From assembly GCA_003818675.1 (NCBI GenBank), contig RPPD01000050.1, positions 1 through 9,160 of the forward strand: 9,160 bases of DNA. The letters run 5' to 3'. The stretch is from Spirochaetaceae bacterium (GTDB taxonomy: Bacteria; Spirochaetota; Spirochaetia; SZUA-6; RPPD01). Both the position numbers and the translations under genes were made by a program. The stretch's first letter is position 1. Each line of letters begins with the position of its first letter. This document shows positions 1 to 7,597 of the stretch, in pieces. The notes below the pieces were generated by a model, which made no database searches, was not told the DNA's origin, and was given only the letters and a program-made list of their open reading frames with translations.

Positions 1-2895
1 CCTGAGGCCGTGTCTCTCTATGACAAGCAGGAGTATACCAAAGCCCTCGCGCTTTTGGCAGAAATCATGCGCAAAAATCCGGATCAGAAAAGCGAAGCGC
101 AGTACTACATTGACCTGATCATGCGGAACATCGAGCAGAAAAAAAATGAGCTTTTCAAGGAGGTTTTGACTGCGCTGTATGAGGAAAACAATATTGAAAA
201 GACGGTCATGCTCGTTGATGAACTGAAAAAAACTGATCCAGCCACGAAAGATATGCTCAGTGTAATAGACAATGGAACGCGCATCATTTATAACCTCATT
301 CTTTTCAACAAACTCATGGACGAGGCATATGCGCTACTTGAACAGCGTAATTACAGCGGGGCAATTGCAAAATACATAACAGGATTTGAACTTCATAAAG
401 AAGAATTTTATGAGAACAAGGCATATGGGAATATAGTGCCTGCGGCGGTAAAAGGCCTGCTTGTTGAAGTCAATACACTTTTAACACAATATGCAACATT
501 GGCTCAAAAGACCGCCAGGGATGCTGACCGGCTTGCTTCACTCCTGGATTCAAATCAGACAGCTGAAGCCACAACCCAGGCAGGCATTCTGCACGCTGAT
601 TTGTCTGCAATGATAACCAACAGGCGAAATCTGCGCAAAAAGGCAGGTGAGATTAAATACCAGAATGAACAACTGAAGCGTTCCACTGGCACAGGCAAAG
701 GAGACAATTTCCTTTTCTATTCGTTTCATGTGATAATGGGACGGATAGACGCCACTCATGAGGAAGGGCTTTACCTGGTTGTTGAACGGCACTGGGAGGA
801 ACTGCTGTTATCAGCTGATCCAGGGCTTAAAAAGAATGCCGATGTGCTTTTCTCATCAGCACTTGGGAGCATGCGTTCGGGAGACCGACAGCGCAGCCGC
901 ACGGTTTTTCCGCAGGCAGGCAGATTGTATCTGGCAGCTTCTAAGTTAATGGGGGAATACATGGGGCTCATGGATGATGAATCACCGCGTGATGTCTCTG
1001 AAAAGGCACAGACGATTGCCAAAAACCGTTTTCCCACATATCGCTATTACGTTGAGCGGGCTGTAGAATCCAGAAAATATCCGGAGCTTTTAGCGCACCA
1101 GGATACATACACGGTCCTGAAACGGACACGTGATGCTGCGGCAGGGGCCGCTGAACTTTCCATTCTTTCCAAACTGCGCGCAGACATATTTGTTGAGACC
1201 CAGGCGCTTTCACGGGATGAAAAGTTCTGTAAAGCAGTTCTTGAAGGGTATGATGCTGCAGCTTCAGCGGGTATGGCTTTCACCGAAAGCACTGATTCTG
1301 CAAAAGAATTATTAGCTGCTGTGAGTTCCCTGCTGTCAGATTACAATACGCTTGATTTAAGCGCAGCCTTAAAGATCGCGGAACTGGAATATCAACCCCT
1401 GGAGAAACTGGTAGAGGATCGTGAGACAAGATACAGGGACGCTGTGGCTCTTCGCGGCAATCCTGGAGTTGAAGACAACAAGCCAAAATATCCCACAAAG
1501 GCAATGAGCGTTTATATGGCGCTGAATACTGAACTGAGTGGTATTTCAAACCAGCTTGCCGCATTCAAAACACGATGGCGAAGAGAGGCATCTGAAATTT
1601 CATCAGAACCGGGTGTTGTGGCGCTTATTGAAAAAACAGGAGGGCTTGAAACAAGGATAGGGGCAATTAAGACCAATCTTGATACATCCTCGCCTGTTTC
1701 TGAAATAAAGGCAACACAGGACCAGCAGTATACTGCAAGCAAACTGCGTGATCAGGGCATGACTGAGTACAGACTTGCGCGCGAGGCCGCAACAAGACAG
1801 GACTTTACAAGTGCAAAAAACAAAGCCGAAATCGCCATAGGAATTCTGAATAACTCGCTGTTGTATGAAGAAGACGCGGGTGTGCGCAGCCTTATTAGCA
1901 AAGAACTCGCGGATTTGATTAATGATACATATAATAAATGGGTTGAAAGCATCCTCACACAGAAGAAAATGGCAATTGACGAGGCACAGCGGCTTTATAA
2001 TCTGACCCAGTTTGATAATGCGGAAAGAATACTTCTCGCCGCGCAGATAGAATATGCAAAACTGAAGCTTGGTGAAGATGAAGAACTGAAATTCTGGCTG
2101 AATATCATTCAGAACGCACGTTCATTCCAGATGACGCGTGAGATTCCAAAAAGCGACTCACGCTATAATGACATGACGAATGCCTTAAACAATACACAAG
2201 ATTCATATAACAAGGGAATCCAGCTTCAAAAGGAAAATAAATTAAACGAGGCGCAGCGGGAATTCCAGTCTGCACTGGACAAGATATCCATGATACGTTT
2301 TGATTTTCCATATCACCGCGCGAGTGGTGTCCTCAGGTTAAAGGTGCTTCTGGCCATGAATCCCGAGCAGGCAAAGCGGGACATAGATTCCATTTTCCAG
2401 AACGCCAAAAAAAGTCCTGATTTAATAAAGAATCTTGCAGATCTTGAGGATTTATACGAGGTTGTCCCTGATTATCCAGGTCTTAAGGCTGAACTGGACA
2501 GGGCAAGAGATAAGATTTATCAGAGACCTCAAATTGATCCTGCAAAAGCTGCGGATTCAATGCGTCTTTATAATGAAGCTCTAAGGAATTACAATACTGG
2601 AAAGAATACGGGCAACAGGGCTATGATAGAACTGGCGTATACCCAGCTTGTGGAAGCATTGCGTCTTGATCCCACCAACAGGCAGGCCAGCGCCCTGAAA
2701 GCACGGATTGAGCCTGATATAAGACTGAATCCACCTCTATTACCGGCAGATCAGAATATCTGCAACCTGGCTCTTTTGGAATATCAAAAGGGCAACAGGT
2801 TAAAAGCAATAGAAGTTTTGAAACCGCTATATGATCGAATGCCAAATCACCCTGTTGTAGAAAAATTGTGGATCAGGATTGGCGGAAAAAGATGA
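1..2895 (+). CDS. TPR-repeat protein, 5'-truncated by the window edge
   Basis: This is a long, almost wholly helical protein, about 964 residues of which are visible. The frame is open to base 1 (P-E-A-V-S-L-Y...). A GTG at 10 is available but has no room for a visible ribosome site, and no signal peptide follows it, so I read the gene as starting upstream. TPR-like helical pairs with small residues at the usual positions occur near bases 22-95 (EYTKALALLAEIMRKNPD), 313-402 (YSGAIAKYITGFELH), 1790-1850, 1990-2075 (FDNAERILLAAQIEYAKL), 2206-2290 (KLNEAQREFQSALDKI), 2569-2690 (LAYTQLVEALRLDPTN) and 2764-2871 (NRLKAIEVLKPLYDRMPNHP). The middle, about bases 640-1700, is helical with charged coiled-coil-like stretches and no family I recognise. 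TPR proteins are protein-protein scaffolds. The phosphatase gene follows after 43 bases, so a partner or assembly role with it is plausible but inferred. Cellular location cannot be judged without the N-terminus. Confidence 0.88.
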   Translation, partial: PEAVSLYDKQEYTKALALLAEIMRKNPDQKSEAQYYIDLIMRNIEQKKNELFKEVLTALYEENNIEKTVMLVDELKKTDPATKDMLSVIDNGTRIIYNLILFNKLMDEAYALLEQRNYSGAIAKYITGFELHKEEFYENKAYGNIVPAAVKGLLVEVNTLLTQYATLAQKTARDADRLASLLDSNQTAEATTQAGILHADLSAMITNRRNLRKKAGEIKYQNEQLKRSTGTGKGDNFLFYSFHVIMGRIDATHEEGLYLVVERHWEELLLSADPGLKKNADVLFSSALGSMRSGDRQRSRTVFPQAGRLYLAASKLMGEYMGLMDDESPRDVSEKAQTIAKNRFPTYRYYVERAVESRKYPELLAHQDTYTVLKRTRDAAAGAAELSILSKLRADIFVETQALSRDEKFCKAVLEGYDAAASAGMAFTESTDSAKELLAAVSSLLSDYNTLDLSAALKIAELEYQPLEKLVEDRETRYRDAVALRGNPGVEDNKPKYPTKAMSVYMALNTELSGISNQLAAFKTRWRREASEISSEPGVVALIEKTGGLETRIGAIKTNLDTSSPVSEIKATQDQQYTASKLRDQGMTEYRLAREAATRQDFTSAKNKAEIAIGILNNSLLYEEDAGVRSLISKELADLINDTYNKWVESILTQKKMAIDEAQRLYNLTQFDNAERILLAAQIEYAKLKLGEDEELKFWLNIIQNARSFQMTREIPKSDSRYNDMTNALNNTQDSYNKGIQLQKENKLNEAQREFQSALDKISMIRFDFPYHRASGVLRLKVLLAMNPEQAKRDIDSIFQNAKKSPDLIKNLADLEDLYEVVPDYPGLKAELDRARDKIYQRPQIDPAKAADSMRLYNEALRNYNTGKNTGNRAMIELAYTQLVEALRLDPTNRQASALKARIEPDIRLNPPLLPADQNICNLALLEYQKGNRLKAIEVLKPLYDRMPNHPVVEKLWIRIGGKR

Positions 2896-2942
2896 AAAAT
2901 AAAATGGAAAACAGAATGCAATTTTGCTCAAGGGAGCCATGA
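2892..2942 (+). other. possible 16-codon bridging mini-ORF (translational coupling)
   Basis: An ATG at 2892 overlaps the TGA stop of the TPR gene (ATGA). It opens a 16-codon frame, MKNKMENRMQFCSREP, whose TGA at 2940-2942 overlaps the ATG of the phosphatase gene (again ATGA). The frame therefore spans the whole intergenic gap and could carry ribosomes from gene 1 to gene 2. No good Shine-Dalgarno precedes it, only a purine-rich GGAAAAAG. A frame this short stays open by chance often, so it may mean nothing. It encodes no recognisable peptide. Confidence 0.22.
2930..2936 (+). promoter_or_regulatory. ribosome binding site deciding the phosphatase start
   Basis: The sequence AAGGGAG lies just before the ATG at 2939. 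AAGG at 2930-2933 leaves five bases to the start and GGAG at 2933-2936 leaves only two, so the spacing is usable but tight. It favours ATG 2939 over the upstream in-frame TTG at 2924, which has no purine-rich site. ATG 2939 also begins directly with a clean signal peptide. Confidence 0.6.
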
Positions 2943-5900
2943 TAAGAAACCTGAAAAACGCCGTAATTTTATTTTTACTCTTTGGAAGCTTGATTCCGCT
3001 TTTTTCACAGGACATATTCTGGGAAAGCCCGGAGATGATCGCAAAATCAGATGTGGGTTTTTCCCAGACAGCATCATATCGAAATACAGGAATCGCCGCA
3101 TGGCAGGAAATGGTTTCCAAGGGCATCGATGAATGGGACGTGTATTTTTCCTTCACCATGAGCCAGGGAGGCAGGACCTTTGGGGTCAACTCGCGCTTCA
3201 TGGGTCCTTTCCCGTACAAGGGCAAGCCAGTATCGCTTTTTTCATTAATTTATGACAACTCTGGCCGGATTATACTCGCTTTCTGCACAGATGAAAATAC
3301 GATTTCGTTTTTTGCTTCCAATGATGACGGGAATACATTTGATAAAATATCAGAAGTGAAATCCAAGGATCCCATCGTGACGCCCAGGCTTTTTTTGACC
3401 TCCAGGAACGAGATGATCTTGTATTGTACTTCTCTGCTTCAGAACAGCCTTTCTATCAATTATTCTGTGAATTCATCTGCATCAGGATGGTCTGGGCTGC
3501 AGGCATTGGCTGGCAACTTTGATGGTCTTGGTCTGCATGCTGTGCCACATCACGCGGTATGGAGTGGCCGGGATTACGTCGTATTCCAGTCTAAAATTGC
3601 AAATTCAGCAGATGATTACCAGCTGTATCTGAAAACTTCAGGTGATGGTGGCAGGAGTTGGTCTGGCGCCAGGAGGCTCACTGATTTTAGCGAGACGTTC
3701 GCGGGTGACGGTGTTGAAACCGTTCCGGGGCGCATTTCCAACCAGCGGCCTTTTATAATACCGTTTGGAAACCAACTCTATCTGACATGGGAAAGGAATC
3801 CATCCGGAAAAAAACCGCAGGTCTACATGATGGTGTTCAATGAATCAGGGGCCAGGATAAAAGACGCACAGCGGGTTTCTCCGAATATTGCAAGTTGTTA
3901 CAATCCTCAAATTGTAGTTTACAAGAACAGGCTCAACTTTATCTGGTTTGACGATAGCGAAGGTGCTGACAGGATCAAATTCGCATGGCAGGATGGTACG
4001 AGTTATAAAATTGAGGATTTGAGCCCGATAGCAGGTGCATCTAGATTCCCACACACCTTTTTTCTCGGGAATGATATTTATCTGTTCTGGGAAAATACAA
4101 GCAGCGGGACAGAACGTTTGTTTGTAAGGCGCCCTGACACATATGTGCAGCCCCCACAAATCATTCCCGTCAACTTTTCTGCTGAGGACCGCGGGAAATT
4201 GTCCTTGCTGCGTGTAAGGTGGACTGTACCTGCTGATCCGGCAGGAATTGAAGAGTTCGAGTATTCATACAGCACAAGCCAAAGCTTCAACCAGAATAAT
4301 GCGACCCGGGTGCTGCGCACCACAACCACAGCGGATTTTGAAATATCCGGCGAGGGGACCTGGTATTTTTTTGTACGGGCAAAGGATCTGGCAGGGAATT
4401 ACAGCCAGCCCTCACGAATTGCATATTCCAGGGATTCCACCCCGCCTGGGCCTGTCCGTTTTGCAAAACCAGACACGGACGCTGAAGGCTTTCTCAAGTC
4501 CAACACTTTTTCAGTTGAATGGATGCCACCTTCCGGAGAGCCTGTAGCTGGTTATTCATGGGATATAAAATATCTAAGCGATGATCCAGCTTTCTTCTGG
4601 TCTGATCCTGCTCTTTACCCCATACCGCGTCCTGCGATACAGATAGTTCAGCCCGGAACGGATTTGAATAATCTGGATAATGGCATCTGGGCAATCAGCG
4701 TACGCGCCATAGACAAGGCAGGGCTCGCTGGAACTACGGAAACCCTTGTAGTCAAGCTTAAATCATATATTCCTGTAACTATCATAACATCTGTCAATGT
4801 CGTCTCAAGTCCTACCGGCGAGCTTTTGGCAACTATTGTGGGAAAGGGATTTATCCAGGATGGACAGGTATATGAGATATATTTTGATAAAGATGGACTA
4901 TATCCTTATGACTATACATTCAAACACTCGGAAGGCGTATACACGATTCAGGGAGACAGCCTGATTGACCATTTGCGTGTCCCGGATATTGAAGAAGGCA
5001 CCTATCGCGTGGGAATGATTCACCCGTCACGGGGCATTTATTTCACATCAGATGATGTGTTGAGGGTGGATGCTTCGGGTACAGTAAAGTTTGGAGATTT
5101 TCGGAAAGTTGCCAGACCTTCAATGGGTGCTTTTGAGAAGTTTTTAGTAAGCCTTTCATTCAATGAAATTCTGCTATGGCTTCTGGTGGTCTTTTTGGTG
5201 CTGATTACCGTGTTTACCGCAAGGAAAATAATGCTTCTTGCAGGCGAGGCCGCTTCTTACAGGATGGAAGTCCAGACCATCCTCCTGGGAGGAAAGACAG
5301 ATATGAAAGAGAGTAAATCCATGAAAAAGCTTCTGAAAAAGGGAACCAGCCTCAGGATGAAGTTTACAATACTGATCTCGATACTGGTTTTGCTGGTTGT
5401 CGTGATAGTCGCGCTTCCAATCAGCATATATTTCATTGATACGCAGCAGCGCAATCTCGCCGAAAAACTGTCACGCGAAGTGGATCTGGTCATGGGCGGT
5501 ATCGTGGAAGGTTCAAAGACATACATGCTGGGCAAGCAGACCCTAGACCTTGTTGATAATTTACAAAAGCAATACTCATTAATTTCAGACGTTGCAAAAT
5601 TCGCAATCATTACAGGTCCGTCATCAATAAACCCGAGTACAGGAAGTGTGGATCTGTCCGATAACGGTCAGTTTACCACTGATAATTTCGATCATATCTG
5701 GGCATATGTGGACCCGAATATCAGTGAGAAGATAAAGGGTGGAACAGAATATCGCACTGTGGAGTCAGTGATTCAGGATGAAATCTCAGGTACTGCCAAA
5801 GATTTAGCGGAAAAGATCAATACCCGCGCGAAGGAGCGCATTACTGACCTTAACAGGGATATAGACAGGCTTAATGACGAATTCCAGAGGCAAATTTACA

Positions 5901-7546
5901 GGACAGATGCGGAAGGAATAGCACTGCGCGAACGGCTCATTCAGGAAGAACGCGAGCTTACAAAAAAACGCGACCAGGAACTGGAACTGATCGCGGCCTT
6001 CACAGGAACCTATCCGGAATTCAATCCCTCGCAACCAAACCTTGGCTCCCAGGTTGTCATTTTCTACAAACCCATTGTCCAGCGTCTCCGCGGATATGAC
6101 AACTATTTCTGGGGAATGGTCAGGATGGGAGTTTCCATGGAAAAAATATCCCAGGAAATGGCTGCATCAAGACAGACCCTGGTAATACAGGTCGGCATTA
6201 TAGCACTCCTGGCACTCGGCCTGGGTGTAGCAGGTGCGCTGATACTCGCCTCCATCACCATTATACCGATCAGACAGCTCAGATCCGGTGTCGCAGTGAT
6301 CAGGGACACTTTGGACAAGTCCGAGCTTAAGGACCACGTTATAACGGTTAAGACACATGATGAAATACGCGAACTCGCGGAAACAGTCAACCAGATGACA
6401 CAAGGCCTGGTAAAGGCCGCGGTCGCGTCAAAGGAACTTACCGTTGGTAAGGAAGTCCAGAAGATGTTCATCCCGCTTGAAACAGATTCGAGCGGGAAAA
6501 AGAGGACAACCGGAAGTGCCGCAAACAGGCACGTTGAGATATTCGGGTATTACGAAGGAGCCAAGGGAGTATCCGGAGACTACTTCGACTTCAAGCAGCT
6601 GGACGAGACACATTATGCCATTATCAAGTGCGATGTGGCTGGAAAGGGAGTTCCAGCGGCCCTTATCATGGTGGAAGTAGCCACGATTTTCCTGACATAC
6701 TTTCGTGACTGGTCGCCAAAGAAAGCCAAAGACACAATTGAGGACCTTGCCTACAGAATAAATGACATGATTGAGGAGCGGGGTTTTAAGGGCAGGTTCG
6801 CTGCGTTGACGCTCTGCCTCCTGGATTCCGCGGCAGGTTCATGCATGTTTTGTAACGCAGGTGACAATATTGTCCAGCACTATGAGGCCAAAGGGCGCAA
6901 GATGGCCACACTCAAGCTTCCAGACGCGCCTGCTGCCGGAGTTTTCCCCTCAGATATGATCAGATCGCAGTCCGGATTCAAACAGGTGAAACACGTATTA
7001 AAGACCGGAGATATTCTGTATCTGTTCACTGACGGCATGGATGAGGCCAAAAGATATTTCAGGGACACGAGCTTCCAGAAGATGACCTGTGATGACCCTG
7101 ATACTAAAGAGGGCGGAGAGCATGGTGGTACTCACATCAGGGGAAGCGATAATGAAGAAATGGGATTCACCAGGTTCCGTGACGTTGTAGAGGCACTTTT
7201 TGACAAGAAAACATATAAACTGTCCAAGTACCATAATCCTGTTCCAGACGAAGAACTGGTCTTTGATTTTACAAAGAGTGAGGGGACTATAGATGAGGCA
7301 GTGCTCGCACCAGTATCCATGGAAAAGGTCTTCAGGCTTTGTCCTGACCCGAATGCAGGCAAGGATGATATTGTCAGGGTCGACAAAAAGATAGACGCGT
7401 TTTTGGAAAAATACTTCAGGCAGTATGCCCAATACTTCAAGAACAGAACAGAGAATCCTGAAGAAACAGATTACGTATTTTTTTCGCACCTGAAAGAGGA
7501 TGAGCAGTACGACGACCTGACCATAATAGCTGTTCGGAAGAAGTAA
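2939..7546 (+). CDS. Envelope-spanning sensor PP2C/SpoIIE-family serine phosphatase
   Basis: The product has 1535 residues, counted from ATG 2939. Residues 1-24 form a signal peptide (R3, K6, hydrophobic core 8-22). Residues 25-400 resemble a beta-propeller, with Asp-boxes at 127-134 (S-N-D-D-G-N-T-F) and 234-241 (S-G-D-G-G-R-S-W). Two Fn3-like domains (405-500 and 502-607) and an IPT/TIG-like domain (608-720) follow. TM1 is 744-761, then a Lys/Arg-rich linker, then TM2 at 809-833. Residues 834-1079 look Cache-like, with a coiled coil at 953-1020. TM3 is 1081-1106 and HAMP is about 1106-1158 (P1110, DEIRELAE at 1141). The PP2C/SpoIIE domain starts near 1165 (EVQKMFIP) and keeps the metal-site motifs: GDYFDF (D1214), DVAGKGVPAAL (D1232), TDGMDEA (D1365) and terminal DDLT (D1525, D1526). 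The phosphatase should lie in the cytoplasm and dephosphorylate a Ser/Thr protein, by family usually a STAS anti-anti-sigma factor; no such gene is in the window. Oddities are a fused architecture, NAGDN instead of NAGHN, and a long insertion before DDLT. Confidence 0.9.
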   Translation: MIRNLKNAVILFLLFGSLIPLFSQDIFWESPEMIAKSDVGFSQTASYRNTGIAAWQEMVSKGIDEWDVYFSFTMSQGGRTFGVNSRFMGPFPYKGKPVSLFSLIYDNSGRIILAFCTDENTISFFASNDDGNTFDKISEVKSKDPIVTPRLFLTSRNEMILYCTSLLQNSLSINYSVNSSASGWSGLQALAGNFDGLGLHAVPHHAVWSGRDYVVFQSKIANSADDYQLYLKTSGDGGRSWSGARRLTDFSETFAGDGVETVPGRISNQRPFIIPFGNQLYLTWERNPSGKKPQVYMMVFNESGARIKDAQRVSPNIASCYNPQIVVYKNRLNFIWFDDSEGADRIKFAWQDGTSYKIEDLSPIAGASRFPHTFFLGNDIYLFWENTSSGTERLFVRRPDTYVQPPQIIPVNFSAEDRGKLSLLRVRWTVPADPAGIEEFEYSYSTSQSFNQNNATRVLRTTTTADFEISGEGTWYFFVRAKDLAGNYSQPSRIAYSRDSTPPGPVRFAKPDTDAEGFLKSNTFSVEWMPPSGEPVAGYSWDIKYLSDDPAFFWSDPALYPIPRPAIQIVQPGTDLNNLDNGIWAISVRAIDKAGLAGTTETLVVKLKSYIPVTIITSVNVVSSPTGELLATIVGKGFIQDGQVYEIYFDKDGLYPYDYTFKHSEGVYTIQGDSLIDHLRVPDIEEGTYRVGMIHPSRGIYFTSDDVLRVDASGTVKFGDFRKVARPSMGAFEKFLVSLSFNEILLWLLVVFLVLITVFTARKIMLLAGEAASYRMEVQTILLGGKTDMKESKSMKKLLKKGTSLRMKFTILISILVLLVVVIVALPISIYFIDTQQRNLAEKLSREVDLVMGGIVEGSKTYMLGKQTLDLVDNLQKQYSLISDVAKFAIITGPSSINPSTGSVDLSDNGQFTTDNFDHIWAYVDPNISEKIKGGTEYRTVESVIQDEISGTAKDLAEKINTRAKERITDLNRDIDRLNDEFQRQIYRTDAEGIALRERLIQEERELTKKRDQELELIAAFTGTYPEFNPSQPNLGSQVVIFYKPIVQRLRGYDNYFWGMVRMGVSMEKISQEMAASRQTLVIQVGIIALLALGLGVAGALILASITIIPIRQLRSGVAVIRDTLDKSELKDHVITVKTHDEIRELAETVNQMTQGLVKAAVASKELTVGKEVQKMFIPLETDSSGKKRTTGSAANRHVEIFGYYEGAKGVSGDYFDFKQLDETHYAIIKCDVAGKGVPAALIMVEVATIFLTYFRDWSPKKAKDTIEDLAYRINDMIEERGFKGRFAALTLCLLDSAAGSCMFCNAGDNIVQHYEAKGRKMATLKLPDAPAAGVFPSDMIRSQSGFKQVKHVLKTGDILYLFTDGMDEAKRYFRDTSFQKMTCDDPDTKEGGEHGGTHIRGSDNEEMGFTRFRDVVEALFDKKTYKLSKYHNPVPDEELVFDFTKSEGTIDEAVLAPVSMEKVFRLCPDPNAGKDDIVRVDKKIDAFLEKYFRQYAQYFKNRTENPEETDYVFFSHLKEDEQYDDLTIIAVRKK
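5280..5323 (+). promoter_or_regulatory. possible internal Shine-Dalgarno and in-frame start inside the phosphatase gene
   Basis: GGGAGGA at 5287-5293 is the strongest Shine-Dalgarno-like match I noticed in the window. It sits nine bases before an in-frame ATG at 5303 (M789); a second in-frame ATG is at 5321 (M795). Starting there would give a product of about 747 residues with TM2, the Cache-like sensor, TM3, HAMP and the complete phosphatase, which is the layout of an ordinary stand-alone sensor phosphatase. Bases 5280-5284 (TCCTC) can pair with 5289-5293 (GAGGA) around a CTGG loop, which would hide the site. It may equally be chance, since the bases encode Leu-Leu-Gly-Gly-Lys. Confidence 0.3.
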
Positions 7547-7586
7547 CGGGGTATAGAAAAAAGGCTTTTTGGCCGATTTTAATACA

Positions 7587-7593
7587 GAGGTGA
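7587..7593 (+). promoter_or_regulatory. ribosome binding site of the secreted protein gene
   Basis: GAGGTGA ends four bases before the ATG at 7598; its GAGG core leaves seven bases to the start. It supports ATG 7598, which is followed at once by a signal peptide. The 51-base gap after the phosphatase stop (7547-7597) holds this site and an A/T-rich stretch, with no convincing terminator or promoter, so co-transcription with the phosphatase gene is likely. Confidence 0.7.
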
Positions 7594-7597
7594 ATCG

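Noticed and set aside
10..12. GTG at 10 as the true start of the TPR gene
   Set aside because: The frame is open to base 1, no ribosome site can be seen and no typical N-terminus follows, so the gene is more likely cut by the window edge.
2924..2938. TTG at 2924 as the phosphatase start (five residues longer)
   Set aside because: No Shine-Dalgarno lies before it, it is a rare start codon, and ATG 2939 has AAGGGAG upstream and opens directly on the signal peptide.
2827..3225. Antisense open frame (132 codons) across the gene 1/gene 2 junction
   Set aside because: It lies opposite the TPR C-terminus and the signal peptide of the phosphatase, and its translation resembles no protein.
6998..7489. 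Long antisense open frame (163 codons) opposite the phosphatase domain
   Set aside because: The plus strand carries conserved catalytic motifs here, and the antisense translation has no domain character and no ribosome site; it is a shadow of the real gene.
7557..7580. A-run, GGC/GCC stem and T-run after the phosphatase stop as a terminator
   Set aside because: Only three G-C pairs can form around a six-base loop before the T-rich stretch, too weak to call a terminator or attenuator.
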